Shown here in pieces: positions 28,503 to 36,904 of a DNA stretch of 64,000 nucleotides. Source of the stretch: Sulfitobacter pontiacus (GTDB taxonomy: Bacteria > Pseudomonadota > Alphaproteobacteria > Rhodobacterales > Rhodobacteraceae). A program made the position numbers and the translations under genes. Under the pieces are notes generated by a model. The model worked only from the letters and a program-made list of their open reading frames with translations, was not told where the DNA came from and did not search any database. The first letter of the stretch is position 1. Every line of letters starts with the position of its first letter. The stretch covers positions 1,761,501 to 1,825,500 of the forward strand of contig NZ_CP160849.1 in NCBI RefSeq assembly GCF_040790665.1, written 5' to 3'.

Positions 28503-28961
28503 GTGAAGCGGCGCAGCATCCCCACGCGCTTTGGCACCTTGGTCGTGACCGAGGATGCGGGCGCGATTACCCACCTGCATTGGGGGCAGGATACCCTTCA
28601 CCAAGACAAAAGCGCGCTGCTGGATGAGGCCGAGGCGCAGCTGCGTGCCTATGATGCGGGGCGGCTGACACAGTTCACTTTGCCACTGCGCATTGGCGGA
28701 AGTGCCACGTTGCAAGCGGTCTGCGCCGAGATGTCGGCGATCCCCTTTGGCGATACAGTGACCTACGGCGACATCGCGACCAAACTGGCGATCCCGGCGC
28801 AAGTGGTGGGGCAGGCCTGCGGGCAGAATCCTGTCCCGGTCATTGTGCCGTGCCACCGTGTGATGGGGGCTAAGGGGCTGACCGGATACTCGGGTGCTGG
28901 CGGGGTAGAGACCAAGGTCGCCCTGCTACGCCACGAAGGGGCGGCAGGGCTGCTGATCTAG
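28503..28961 (+). CDS. ogt: Methylated-DNA--protein-cysteine methyltransferase
   Basis: Suicide repair protein that removes methyl groups from O6-methylguanine. It has 152 residues, like Ogt rather than Ada. The acceptor cysteine is C117 in VPVIVPCHRVMG. The helix-turn-helix DNA-binding region is IPFGDTVTYGDIATKLAIP, and GLTGYSGAGGVETK follows the active site. GTG 28503 is the probable start, since no ATG is available in frame near it. An 11-codon ORF (ATG 28471 to TGA 28506) overlaps the GTG and may couple its translation. It follows ileS closely. Confidence 0.93.
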   Translation: MKRRSIPTRFGTLVVTEDAGAITHLHWGQDTLHQDKSALLDEAEAQLRAYDAGRLTQFTLPLRIGGSATLQAVCAEMSAIPFGDTVTYGDIATKLAIPAQVVGQACGQNPVPVIVPCHRVMGAKGLTGYSGAGGVETKVALLRHEGAAGLLI

Positions 28962-29003
28962 TTTAGAGGTTTCGTGCCGCTGCTTTGGCCCTGAGCGCCT
29001 CTA

Positions 29004-29699
29004 TCAGGCCTCGCGGTCGTAAAGATACTGCTGCGCGACACCGGCAAACATCAGATAGACGCTGGTGATGATCAGGCCCCAATGCGCCCAGCTTTGCGGG
29101 TGGAAATCGACCCACGCGGCCCAGCCGGCAAAGAACGTCCAGCCCAATGCCATGGGCAGGGTGACCATGCGCCAACGCTCTGTCCGGACGGGATGCACGA
29201 ATTTCAGCGGGGCGAACATGGTAATGGCCAAGACCGTGACAAGCACCAGCGACACCCACCATGGCGGCGACAGGGCAAAGAGCACCAGCACCAGCATGTT
29301 CCAGCATCCGGGGAAGCCCCAGAAGGAGTTATCCTTGGTTTTCATGCGTGTGTCGCAGAAATACATGGCGCTGGCGAAGGTGACGATGATGATCATGACC
29401 CAACCGCTCCACCCGTCCATGAGGCCGGAATGGAATAGCGCAAAGGCCGGAATAAACACATAGGTGAGATAATCGATGATCAGATCAAGCAGCACGCCGT
29501 CGAATTCCGGCGCGTTGGTCTTTACGTCGTATTTACGCGCCAGCGGCCCGTCGATCCCGTCGACAAAGAAGGCGACAACCAGCCAGAGAAACATCATATC
29601 CCAGCGTTCGTCGGCGGCAGCAAGCATGGCCAGCATGGCGAAAATCGCACCCGTCGCAGTGAACAGATGGACGAGAAGGGCGCGGGAATGAATATTCAT
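29004..29699 (-). CDS. pcs: Phosphatidylcholine synthase
   Basis: CDP-alcohol phosphatidyltransferase that joins choline with CDP-diacylglycerol in one step, giving phosphatidylcholine. It has 231 residues. The family motif is seen as [11 protein letters not shown] ... [12 protein letters not shown] (about 48-76), and seven or so membrane helices surround it. Length and the long spacer in the motif fit Pcs. Phosphatidylcholine is typical of alphaproteobacterial membranes. It is divergent from rpmB with 188 bases between. Confidence 0.93.
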   Translation of the reverse strand: MNIHSRALLVHLFTATGAIFAMLAMLAAADERWDMMFLWLVVAFFVDGIDGPLARKYDVKTNAPEFDGVLLDLIIDYLTYVFIPAFALFHSGLMDGWSGWVMIIIVTFASAMYFCDTRMKTKDNSFWGFPGCWNMLVLVLFALSPPWWVSLVLVTVLAITMFAPLKFVHPVRTERWRMVTLPMALGWTFFAGWAAWVDFHPQSWAHWGLIITSVYLMFAGVAQQYLYDREA

Positions 29700-29767
29700 A
29701 TGCGACAGATGACAAATCTTTTCGACGGATGCAAAAGGAAAAGCGTGTGTTGCCGCGCAGGCTTGGG

Positions 29768-29796
29768 TTGACCCCGCTCGCGATTCCGCCTAAAGC
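29768..29796 (+). promoter_or_regulatory. Putative promoter of rpmB
   Basis: TTGACC (29768-29773) and TAAAGC (29791-29796) are separated by 17 bases, upstream of rpmB. The -35 is strong and the -10 is weak. Confidence 0.4.
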
Positions 29797-29887
29797 CAGC
29801 AAACCAATTTCAGGGTTTGCCGTAGCGCGGCCCATATGGGTATTGCACCGGATCGCCGGAAATGCCCCGCAGCAAAAGGATAGACCC

Positions 29888-30187
29888 ATGTCGCGCGTTT
29901 GCGAATTGACCGGAAAAGGCCCGATGACGGGCAACAACGTAAGCCACGCCAAGAACCGTACACGTCGTCGGTTCTTGCCAAACCTGAACGATGTCACCCT
30001 GCAGTCCGAAGCACTGGGCCGCGGTTTCAAGTTCCGCATCTCGGCAGCTGCTTTGCGCACTGTTGACCACCGCGGTGGCTTGGACAAGTTCATGGCGAAG
30101 GCAAAGGACACTGAACTGTCCGTCAACGCGTTGAAAGTTAAGAAAGCAATTGCAAAGTCCAGCGCCACAGCCGAAGCGCTGTCGTAA
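29888..30187 (+). CDS. rpmB: 50S ribosomal protein L28
   Basis: Large-subunit ribosomal protein of 99 residues from ATG 29888. It begins [20 protein letters not shown] and continues with basic segments ([29 protein letters not shown]) typical of L28. It lacks the second pair of zinc cysteines, as in the usual C-minus form. AAAAGGA lies at ribosome-binding distance. The upstream frame from 29729 is not needed. It stands alone rather than with rpmG. Confidence 0.97.
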   Translation: MSRVCELTGKGPMTGNNVSHAKNRTRRRFLPNLNDVTLQSEALGRGFKFRISAAALRTVDHRGGLDKFMAKAKDTELSVNALKVKKAIAKSSATAEALS

Positions 30188-30286
30188 GACTTTCCAATCG
30201 TTACGATGTTGTAGCCCTGGCCCTTGGCTGGGGCTGCGTCGTTTTGGGCTGGTGCTTTTTCAAGCGCTTCGTCTAGGGTGCGGCCC

Positions 30287-30631
30287 ATGACCCTGCGTTC
30301 CCTTTCAGCTTTGGTTCTGGCGTTGATGCTGGCCCTCACGGGGCAAAGCATGGCTGTCGCGCGCGGGGCCTCTGCGGCGACGGGGCAGATGGTGTTGTGC
30401 ACCGGTGCGGGCCCTGTGGCAATTTATGTGGATGCGCAGGGCAAGCCGACCTCGGCCCCGCATATCTGCCCCGATTCGGCACTTAACGTTGCAATGGCAG
30501 GCGCGGTGGTTCTGGCGGCCGCACCGATGCGGATCGTGACCTTTGTCGCGCCGGCGGTGCATGTCCTGACTGCCGATGTGCCGCGACGTAAAACGCGCCA
30601 TGACCCAAGGGCCCCGCCTGTCACTGTCTGA
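30287..30631 (+). CDS. DUF2946-like exported protein
   Basis: A 114-residue protein with an N-terminal signal or anchor (MTLRSLSALVLALMLALTGQ), two cysteines in VLCTG and PHICPDSA, and a C-terminus with Arg residues and RAPP. This layout resembles DUF2946, small membrane-associated proteins often found near copper genes. It starts at ATG 30287 after AGGG. It lies 46 bases upstream of the PCu(A)C gene, so a joint role in copper handling is an inference. Confidence in the family is moderate. Confidence 0.65.
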   Translation: MTLRSLSALVLALMLALTGQSMAVARGASAATGQMVLCTGAGPVAIYVDAQGKPTSAPHICPDSALNVAMAGAVVLAAAPMRIVTFVAPAVHVLTADVPRRKTRHDPRAPPVTV

Positions 30632-30677
30632 GCCACACCCTTCACAGACATTTTGAATATGACGACAGGATATACCA

Positions 30678-31187
30678 ATGACACCTGCTTTGCTGACCCG
30701 CGCTGTCTGCGCATTGTTTCTCTTTTCCGCCCCTCTCGCTGCCGAAGGCATCATGGTGGATGACGCCTACATCCGCAGCTCGACCGCGAAATCCACCTCC
30801 GGTGCGGCGTTTATGGTGGTGATGAACCACTCTGGCGCGGATGACCGTTTGATCGGGGCGTTCTCCGACGTGGCCGAGAAGGTCGAGCTGCATTCCCACA
30901 CCTCTGACGACAATGGCGTCATGCGGATGGGCGAGATCGAAGGCGGCGTGGCCATTGCGGCGGATGAAATGCATGCCTTCAAACGCGGCGGCGACCACCT
31001 GATGTTCATGGGCCTGAAAGGCCCGCTGGAGCAGGGCGCGATGGTGCCCGTCACACTTGAGTTCGAAAAGGCCGGTGCGGTCGAGATCGAGGTGATGGTC
31101 GATCAGGACCGCAAGCCGAGCCATGGCAAGATGAAGCACGACCGCGGTGATATGGATCACACCGGTCACGAGATGCCGAAAGACTGA
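30678..31187 (+). CDS. Periplasmic copper chaperone PCu(A)C
   Basis: PCu(A)C delivers Cu(I) to the CuA or CuB centre of cytochrome oxidases. It has 169 residues. A signal peptide (MTPALLTRAVCALFLFSAPLAA) is followed by the copper-binding beta-barrel. Likely ligands are H72 and H74 in ELHSHT, M82/M84 in GVMRMGE, and H107, M109 and M111 in DHLMFM. The C-terminal tail is rich in His, Met and Asp (HGKMKH, DMDHTGHEM), and could store copper. It pairs with the DUF2946-like gene, and functionally links to the cta operon at 5.7-10 kb. Confidence 0.93.
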   Translation: MTPALLTRAVCALFLFSAPLAAEGIMVDDAYIRSSTAKSTSGAAFMVVMNHSGADDRLIGAFSDVAEKVELHSHTSDDNGVMRMGEIEGGVAIAADEMHAFKRGGDHLMFMGLKGPLEQGAMVPVTLEFEKAGAVEIEVMVDQDRKPSHGKMKHDRGDMDHTGHEMPKD

Positions 31188-31210
31188 GCCTTTTCACACC
31201 CATGAATGGT

Positions 31211-31243
31211 AGCGGCCCGATCTGTGTTAAAACGCGGGCCGCT
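31211..31243. terminator. Hairpin between convergent PCu(A)C and sirtuin genes
   Basis: AGCGGCCCG (31211-31219) pairs perfectly with CGGGCCGCT (31235-31243). The loop contains the sirtuin stop codon. The position between converging genes fits a two-way terminator, though no U-run follows on the plus strand. Confidence 0.5.
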
Positions 31244-31940
31244 GCTGGGGTGGGGTGCCCAAGAGTTCCACCACCCAATCTGTGACCACACGTGTCGCCG
31301 GACCGGTGCGGTGCTCGGCGAACTGGTTCCCCACGGCAGAACGTTCGAGGTTCAGCTCTACCGTATGGGCCCCATTGCGCCGCGCCTCTGCCACGAAACC
31401 GGCGGCGGGGTAGACGTTGCCAGAGGTGCCGATGGCTGCAAAGATATCGGCCTCGGCCAGATGGTCAAAAATCTCGTCCATGTCATAGGGCATTTCGCCG
31501 AACCACACGATGTCGGGCCGCGCGGCTGAGGCATTGCAGGCGGGGCAGGGATCACCGACGGCCATGACCATAGGCGCAGGCCAACGGTGGTCGCAGGCAG
31601 CGCAGAGCGCTGAATTCAGCGCGCCGTGCATATGGATCACCCGCGCGCCGCCCTGTTCGTGCAGATCATCGACATTCTGCGTCACAATCACCACCTGTCC
31701 GGCATAATTCGCCTGCAGTCTGGCCAGCGCTTGATGCGCCGCGTTCGGTGATACCTCTGCCGCCTGTTTGCGGCGACCGTTATAGAAATCGACCACCAGT
31801 TGCGGGTCGCGGGCAAAGCCTTCGGGAGTGGCGACGTCCTCGACCCGGTGCTGCGCCCAAAGCCCGTCTTCGGCGCGGAAGGTATCAATGCCGCTTTCCG
31901 CAGAAATGCCCGCGCCGGTCAGAATGACGATCTTGCTCAT
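31227..31940 (-). CDS. cobB: NAD-dependent deacylase, Sir2 family
   Basis: Sirtuin that removes acyl groups from protein lysines using NAD. It has 237 residues from ATG 31940. NAD motif ILTGAGISAESGIDTFR (6-22), TQNVDDLHEQ, and the catalytic H105 in VIHMHGA are present. Zinc cysteines are C113, C116, C132 and C135. Y53 and R56 in DFYNGRRK match the Tyr-x-x-Arg signature of class III sirtuins, which also remove succinyl groups; this activity is inferred. It follows a LysR gene on the same strand after 58 bases. Confidence 0.93.
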   Translation of the reverse strand: MSKIVILTGAGISAESGIDTFRAEDGLWAQHRVEDVATPEGFARDPQLVVDFYNGRRKQAAEVSPNAAHQALARLQANYAGQVVIVTQNVDDLHEQGGARVIHMHGALNSALCAACDHRWPAPMVMAVGDPCPACNASAARPDIVWFGEMPYDMDEIFDHLAEADIFAAIGTSGNVYPAAGFVAEARRNGAHTVELNLERSAVGNQFAEHRTGPATRVVTDWVVELLGTPPQQRPAF

Positions 31941-31998
31941 GTCAGCCCCTTTGTTATACGCGACAAGTGAACCAGCCACGCAGCTTTTGCGCAAGCGG

Positions 31999-32964
31999 TC
32001 AGCCCTCTAGCGCCTCGAAGCTGGAAGAAAGCCACGGCAACTGCGCCACCGTCGGCGCGATCATGTGGGACCGAAGCAGTTGCCGCATCGTGTCGGCAAT
32101 ATTCTGCGGCACCGGCCCCGTCCAGTCTGACCCCGCAAACAGCGAGATTTGTCGCGTTAATCCGGGCGTGGGGAGCGGGTGCACCGCAAGCTGCTGGTGA
32201 AACCGCTCTGCGCGGCAATAGCCGAAGGGCGTCGTGATGGCCCAGCCGATGCCCCGTGCCACCATCGCCATCAGGGCGAGATGGCTGCCGATCTCGAATT
32301 GCGAGGGCAGGGTGATATTGCTGCGCGTCAGATGGTTGTTGATCTGGTCGGCGATCAACTGGTCTGCCGCGTATTTAACGAAGGGCAGGGCGGATCGCCC
32401 CGTCATCAGCGCGGCGCTGTCGCCGTCAAAGCTGGCGGGGGTGACGATAACAAAGGGATCGCGTGCCAGCGGAATCTCGATCAGCCCGCTTTTTGCATCC
32501 CCACTGGTGGCCGCAATGGCGATATGAAGCGATTTGTCCTGCACCGACTGGATCAGCCCCTTGCTGCCGTCGGTTACCATGCGAAAGCGACAGCCCGCCA
32601 TACTGTCGGCCAGTAGGGTCGCCAGACGCGGGGTGACATCGTTGTCAAAGTCGTCGATCACGCCAAGGCTCAGGTCGCTGAGGTTGGCAAGATCCATGAC
32701 CGTCAGCTCGGATTGCGCGAGCCGGATATGGGTCAGCGCCGCGCCGCTGTGACGCAGAAAGCTTTCGCCCGCCGCGGTCAGGCGCATGGGGCGCGTGCTA
32801 TGGTCGATCAGGGCGGTGCCTATGGCGGCTTCGAGGTTGCTGATCTGCTGGCTCACGGCGGGTTGGCTTAACCCTGTCAGTGCGGCGGCCTGTGCGACCG
32901 ATCCACGGCTGGCCAGCGCCTCGAACACCTCTATACCGCGCAGGGTGATGCCCTTTTTGATCAT
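31999..32964 (-). CDS. LysR family transcriptional regulator
   Basis: A 321-residue LysR-type regulator. The N-terminal winged helix-turn-helix includes LRGIEVFEALASRGSVAQAA and LTGLSQPAVSQQISNLEAAI. The rest is a periplasmic-binding-like effector domain. The start at 32964 removes 19 poorly supported residues encoded upstream. It is divergent from the carbon-nitrogen hydrolase at 33146, its most likely target by the usual LysR arrangement; the sirtuin gene downstream may be co-transcribed. The ligand is unknown. Confidence 0.88.
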   Translation of the reverse strand: MIKKGITLRGIEVFEALASRGSVAQAAALTGLSQPAVSQQISNLEAAIGTALIDHSTRPMRLTAAGESFLRHSGAALTHIRLAQSELTVMDLANLSDLSLGVIDDFDNDVTPRLATLLADSMAGCRFRMVTDGSKGLIQSVQDKSLHIAIAATSGDAKSGLIEIPLARDPFVIVTPASFDGDSAALMTGRSALPFVKYAADQLIADQINNHLTRSNITLPSQFEIGSHLALMAMVARGIGWAITTPFGYCRAERFHQQLAVHPLPTPGLTRQISLFAGSDWTGPVPQNIADTMRQLLRSHMIAPTVAQLPWLSSSFEALEG

Positions 32965-33145
32965 GGTGCTAGACCTCTTCGTTCTTTCCAATTTTGTGAA
33001 GCATGCCCGATAAATTGGCAAGCTTGTCCCGGATCATGCGCCCATAGTTTCACAAAAGTGAAATGAGCCGTGGGGTGGGGTGGCGGTACTTGAAGCTTGG
33101 CCGCGCGCGGCGCACCATAAGGGAAACCACGCACCCGGAGGCCCC

Positions 33146-34027
33146 ATGAAAATCGCAACCGCCGCATACCCGCTGGATGTCCTGACCAGCTGGGCGCAAT
33201 ATGAAGACAAGCTTGCAGGCTGGGTCGCAACGGCGGCCGCCAGCGGGGCAGAGCTGTTGGTTTTTCCCGAATATGGCGCGATGGAGCTTGCGACGCTCGC
33301 TGGCCTTGACGTGGCGGGCAATCTTGAGGCGTCGCTGTTTGCGGTCTCTGACCGGTTGGCGGATGCGGATGCGGCGCATCAAAAACTGGCGGCGGAATAT
33401 GGCGTGCATATCGTTGCGGCATCGGGGCCCGCGGTGACGCCTGCCGCCGCGCGTCCGGTGAACCGCGCGCGTCTGATCACCCCTTCAGGTCAAGTCGGGG
33501 TGCAGGACAAGCAGATCATGACCCGATTCGAACGCGAGGTCTGGGGCGTCGTCGGCGGGGAGCCTCTGCGCATCTTCGAGACAACATTGGGCAAGATCAG
33601 CATCCTCATCTGCTATGATAGCGAGTTTCCCCTGCTGGGCCGTGCACTTGCCGATTGTGACATCATCGCCGTGCCGAGCGTGACCGAGGCGCTGGCAGGA
33701 TATTGGCGTGTCCGCATCGGATCCATGGCGCGGGCACTGGAAAATCAATGCGTTACGGCCATGTCATCCTGCATCGGCCCTGCGGATTGGTCAGAGGCGC
33801 TTGGCACATCTTACGGGGCAGGCGGCATCTTCTGCCCGCCGGATGTGGGCTTTCCATCCACCGGTGTCCTTGCCGCCGCAGAGATCAACGTGCCCGGCTG
33901 GACCTTCGCCGAGGTCGACATCGCCCAGATCAGCCGCGTGCGTGCGGACGGGGTGGTTTTGAATCGAAACCACTGGGAGGATCAGTTCGGGCGTGACGCA
34001 ACGGCCATAAACGTGCCTTTGATGTGA
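33146..34027 (+). CDS. Carbon-nitrogen hydrolase family protein
   Basis: Nitrilase-superfamily amidase of 293 residues. The Glu-Lys-Cys triad is visible: E42 in LVFPEYGAME, K122 in GVQDKQIMTRFERE, C156 in ISILICYDSEFP. Start ATG 33146 has GGAGG nearby (CCGGAGGCCCC). The superfamily includes amidases, nitrilases and carbamoylases; the subfamily cannot be fixed by eye, but the short length and triad context suggest an amidase. It is divergent from a LysR regulator. Confidence 0.88.
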   Translation: MKIATAAYPLDVLTSWAQYEDKLAGWVATAAASGAELLVFPEYGAMELATLAGLDVAGNLEASLFAVSDRLADADAAHQKLAAEYGVHIVAASGPAVTPAAARPVNRARLITPSGQVGVQDKQIMTRFEREVWGVVGGEPLRIFETTLGKISILICYDSEFPLLGRALADCDIIAVPSVTEALAGYWRVRIGSMARALENQCVTAMSSCIGPADWSEALGTSYGAGGIFCPPDVGFPSTGVLAAAEINVPGWTFAEVDIAQISRVRADGVVLNRNHWEDQFGRDATAINVPLM

Positions 34028-34108
34028 ATACCCCTTGAAAAAAGGGAAAATTGCGCCCATTTAAGCCTGCGTCCTGAAATTGCAGGGCAAAGTGTTCAAG
34101 GAGAGACC

Positions 34109-34327
34109 ATGGCCAAGGAAGACACGCTCGAATTCCCCGGTATCGTGAAAGAACTTCTGCCGAACGCGACGTTCCGGGTCGAGCTTGAAAACGGCCATGA
34201 GATCATCGCACATACGGCAGGAAAGATGCGCAAGAACCGCATCCGTGTTCTGGCTGGCGATAAGGTACAGGTGGAAATGACCCCCTATGATCTGAGCAAA
34301 GGCCGGATCAATTACCGCTTTAAATAA
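34109..34327 (+). CDS. infA: Translation initiation factor IF-1
   Basis: 72-residue S1-fold initiation factor binding the ribosomal A site. It begins [20 protein letters not shown] and ends [12 protein letters not shown], matching IF-1 across its full length. AAGGAGA is a strong ribosome-binding site. It is followed by maf after 54 bases that contain two hairpins. The infA-maf-RNase E/G-yacG order is typical for rhodobacteria. Confidence 0.98.
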   Translation: MAKEDTLEFPGIVKELLPNATFRVELENGHEIIAHTAGKMRKNRIRVLAGDKVQVEMTPYDLSKGRINYRFK

Positions 34328-34364
34328 TACGCTTTTCCGAGAATCACCTAGTGGTTTTCGGGCA

Positions 34365-34379
34365 GCGATCTAGGATCGC
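34365..34379 (+). promoter_or_regulatory. Hairpin over the maf ribosome-binding site
   Basis: GCGATC-TAG-GATCGC is a perfect 6-base stem ending two bases before the maf ATG (34382). The only ribosome-binding candidate, AGGA (34372-34375), lies in its loop and stem, so folding could restrain translation. A second imperfect hairpin (CCGAGAATCAC/GTGGTTTTCGG) precedes it. Confidence 0.45.
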
Positions 34380-34381
34380 AT

Positions 34382-34960
34382 ATGAGTTTTATCCTCGGAT
34401 CAGGAAGTCCGCGCCGCAAGGAATTGCTGGCGCAAATCGGCGTTGTGCCTGACGATATTCGCGCGCCCGATATCGATGAAACCCCCCATACCGCCGAACT
34501 GCCGCGCCCCTATTGTGCGCGTATGGCCCGTGAAAAAGCCGCCGCGGTGCAGGCGGGGGCCGATGATATCGTGCTGTGTGCCGATACCACCGTCGCTGTG
34601 GGGCGGCGAATCCTGGGCAAGCCCGCGGATGAAGCAGAGACGATCCGTTTCCTGCGCCTCATGTCGGGGCGTCGCCACAAGGTCATCACGGCCGTCGCGG
34701 TCAAGCGCGGCGACAAGCTGTGGCAGCGCGATGTGGTCAGCACCGTCCGCATGAAACGACTGTCAGACGCCGAGATCACGGCCTATCTGGCAACCGGTGA
34801 CTGGCAGGGCAAAGCCGGCGGCTATGGTATTCAGGGCCCGGCAGGAGCCCTTATCCCGTGGATCAGCGGATCATTCACCGGCATTGTCGGCCTGCCACTG
34901 GCCGAAACCGCAAACCTGCTGCGTGCTGCAGGATATGTTTTCGCAGGAGAGACCTCATGA
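34382..34960 (+). CDS. maf: Maf-like nucleoside triphosphate pyrophosphatase
   Basis: House-cleaning pyrophosphatase acting on dTTP, UTP or modified nucleotides. It has 192 residues. The family signature [12 protein letters not shown] is at 9-20, CADTTVAVG and [18 protein letters not shown] follow. It is separated from infA by a hairpin-rich spacer and overlaps the RNase E/G-like gene by four bases (ATGA). Assignment to the YhdE (dTTP/UTP) or YceF type is not possible with certainty. Confidence 0.95.
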   Translation: MSFILGSGSPRRKELLAQIGVVPDDIRAPDIDETPHTAELPRPYCARMAREKAAAVQAGADDIVLCADTTVAVGRRILGKPADEAETIRFLRLMSGRRHKVITAVAVKRGDKLWQRDVVSTVRMKRLSDAEITAYLATGDWQGKAGGYGIQGPAGALIPWISGSFTGIVGLPLAETANLLRAAGYVFAGETS

Positions 34961-35979
34961 AGGGCCGTACGATCGTTCTGGACCATTTTGGCGACATCGA
35001 AGCCGCCGCGCTGATCGTGGACGGCAAGCTGGATGACCTTCTGATCGACAGCGACGGCCCGCGCCCCGGCACGATCTACCGCGCCATCGCGGATCGTCCG
35101 GTCAAGGGGCAGGGGGGGATGTTCCTAAAAACGCCCGACGGCTCTGCGTTTCTGCGCCAGATCAAGGGGCTCGCACCGGGGCAACCCATTCTTGTGCAGG
35201 TGTCCGGCTATGCTGAACCCGGCAAGGCCGTTCCCGTCACCCAGAAGCTGCTGTTCAAAAGCCGCTATGCCATCGTGACGCCGGGCGCACCCGGCACCAA
35301 TATCTCGCGCAGTATCCGCGACGAGGAAGAACGGGACCGGCTGCTCGAAATCGCGCATGAAGCGTCCGACGGGGCCGCACATGGCCTGATTCTCCGGTCC
35401 TCTTGCGCTGGCGCGGATGCCGATGACATCGCCGATGATATCGACGCGATGCTGGCGCTGGCGGACAAGGTATTGGACGACCCATCCACCGACATGGAGG
35501 TCCTGTCCGAAGGCGATGGTCCGCATATTCTGGCCTGGCGCGACTGGGTCGCGCCCGCCGACGTCGTGACCGACCCCGGTGGTTTTGAAACCCATGGCGT
35601 GTTGGACACTGTCGACAGCCTCTCGCAGCCGCGCGTCGCGCTTGACGGTGGTGCCTTTATGTTTGTGGAACCTACCCGTGCGTTGGTGGCCGTTGATGTG
35701 AACACCGGTGCGGACGTGTCCCTTGCTGCCGGGATCAAAGCGAATATGGCCTGTGCCCGCGCCTTGCCCCGTGCCCTGCGTCTGCGCGGGTTGGGCGGGC
35801 AGATCACGCTTGACCTTGCGCCCATGCCCAAAAAAGATCGCCGCCCGTTCGAGACCGCGTTGCGCCAGGCCTTCCGCGCCGATGACGTGGAAACGACGCT
35901 GGTCGGCTGGACCCCGCTGGGCCACTACGAACTGCAACGCAAACGCGCCCGTATGCCTTTGGCCGAGGTGCTAAAGTGA
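34957..35979 (+). CDS. Short ribonuclease E/G family protein
   Basis: A 340-residue homologue of the RNase E/G catalytic region. An S1-like N-terminal part is followed by RNase H-like and DNase I-like segments; [18 protein letters not shown] aligns with the first metal-site strand of RNase E/G, and [17 protein letters not shown] with the second. In RNase E/G the latter ends IDFIDM; here the second Asp position is Pro (LDLAPM). The CPxC zinc-link is absent because the protein ends early. Start ATG 34957 overlaps the maf stop and has CAGGAGAG upstream. The cluster with maf and yacG is typical. Catalytic ability is therefore uncertain. Confidence 0.88.
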   Translation: MKGRTIVLDHFGDIEAAALIVDGKLDDLLIDSDGPRPGTIYRAIADRPVKGQGGMFLKTPDGSAFLRQIKGLAPGQPILVQVSGYAEPGKAVPVTQKLLFKSRYAIVTPGAPGTNISRSIRDEEERDRLLEIAHEASDGAAHGLILRSSCAGADADDIADDIDAMLALADKVLDDPSTDMEVLSEGDGPHILAWRDWVAPADVVTDPGGFETHGVLDTVDSLSQPRVALDGGAFMFVEPTRALVAVDVNTGADVSLAAGIKANMACARALPRALRLRGLGGQITLDLAPMPKKDRRPFETALRQAFRADDVETTLVGWTPLGHYELQRKRARMPLAEVLK

Positions 35980-36167
35980 CCTGCCCGATCTGCGACCGTG
36001 AAGCCTCTCCCAAGTATCGCCCCTTCTGTTCCAGGCGCTGCGCTGACGTGGATCTGGCCAAGTGGCTGAACGGCAGCTACGCGACCCCCAGCCGCGACCC
36101 CGAGGATATCGAGGCCGCAATCGAAGCCACCGAGGCCGCTTTGAACGCGCCCGACAAGCCGCATTAG
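35976..36167 (+). CDS. yacG: DNA gyrase inhibitor YacG
   Basis: A 63-residue zinc protein that binds GyrB and blocks gyrase from DNA. The four zinc cysteines are C3, C6, C18 and C22 (TCPICD ... PFCSRRC), followed by DLAKWLNGSYATP and an acidic helical tail. GTG 35976 is the start and overlaps the upstream stop. It ends the infA-maf-RNase-yacG group, 102 bases before tRNA-Phe. Confidence 0.95.
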   Translation: MTCPICDREASPKYRPFCSRRCADVDLAKWLNGSYATPSRDPEDIEAAIEATEAALNAPDKPH

Positions 36168-36184
36168 AACTTTCCGAAAAAACC

Positions 36185-36202
36185 TTTGCCAAACATGGCA
36201 AA
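36185..36202. terminator. Hairpin downstream of yacG
   Basis: TTTGCCA (36185-36191) pairs with TGGCAAA (36196-36202) over a 4-base loop. A-runs flank it (AAAAAA upstream, AAAA downstream), so it may work in either direction between yacG and tRNA-Phe. Confidence 0.4.
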
Positions 36203-36269
36203 ACCCTCTGGACACCCCCGCCGCAAACTCCTAGAACCCGCACACCCGACCACTGCGGTGGTCTCCGGT

Positions 36270-36344
36270 GCCCGGGTAGCTCAGGGGTAGAGCAGTGGAT
36301 TGAAAATCCTCGTGTCGGTGGTTCGATTCCGCCCCTGGGCACCA
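36270..36344 (+). tRNA. tRNA-Phe (anticodon GAA)
   Basis: Seventy-five bases fold as a tRNA. The acceptor arms GCCCGGG and CCTGGGC pair with one G-T. The D arm is GCTC/GAGC, the anticodon GAA lies at 36302-36304 in loop TTGAAAA, and the T arm contains GGTTCGATTCC. CCA is encoded at 36342-36344. The anticodon stem has one T-T mismatch (GTGGA/TCCTC). It marks the boundary between conserved genes and an accessory region. Confidence 0.97.
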
Positions 36345-36904
36345 TTTAAATCTCTGAATATAGCTGATTGTCCCAAGGAAATAAGGGTATCTCGCGGCTT
36401 TCTTGCCCTTGAGAGGCCTGAATTGCTACAGGACGCTACGGTTTCCGATCCTGCTATTGCGGCAAATAAGGGGCTTTATGGTCGCCTTTCGAAATGATGC
36501 TGCTAAGTAGGTTCGATAGTGCCAGCCCTTCCGGGAACGATGCGCGAAGGATGCCATGTTTTGTCGGTGATGCGAGCGGCGCGGATCATTTCCGGCAGAT
36601 CTTGGATTCCGTCATCGGTCAGTGCGGCACCGATTGCAGTGACGAATGTCTCTTATGGGGCGCTTACGTCTTGCGGTAGGTAGGGCGTATTGCGGAAGTT
36701 CTCTGCAATTGCGCTTCTATGGTAGAGCATCTTGGAACCCGCCATTGAAACACAGCCAGAAGCAGGCACTCAGTGGTGGCGCATTTATGGTTATAGCTTG
36801 AAGAGGAGCTCTGAACCGCGCGGGACGCAGTGTCGCGTGCAAGGTTGTGGAGCCGGTATTGATAGACCGCCGCACCCCTATGGCTGCGGCGGTCTAAAGG
36901 GTCG
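36345..36904. other. Gap after tRNA-Phe with decayed sequence
   Basis: 560 bases without an intact gene, in the position where integrated elements often insert. It contains one apparent gene relic (36503-36730, minus). I found no integrase, and no copy of the tRNA 3' end elsewhere in the window to mark a second attachment site. The parts 36345-36502 and 36731-36904 show nothing recognisable. Confidence 0.5.
36503..36730 (-). pseudogene. Possible broken gene with one internal stop
   Basis: Read on the minus strand from ATG 36730, the frame gives 25 codons (MLYHRSAIAENFRNTPYLPQ then DVSAP), a TAA, then 49 more codons in the same frame (ETFVTAIGAALTDDGIQDLP and on) before a TAG at 36503. The second part has the balanced composition of a folded protein. 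I do not recognise the family. It could be chance, so confidence is low. Confidence 0.3.

Noticed and set aside
25443-28856. A 1137-codon open frame on the minus strand
   Set aside because: Antisense to ileS and ogt. The ileS signatures (HIGH, KMSKS) are on the plus strand; the antisense protein shows no recognisable domain.
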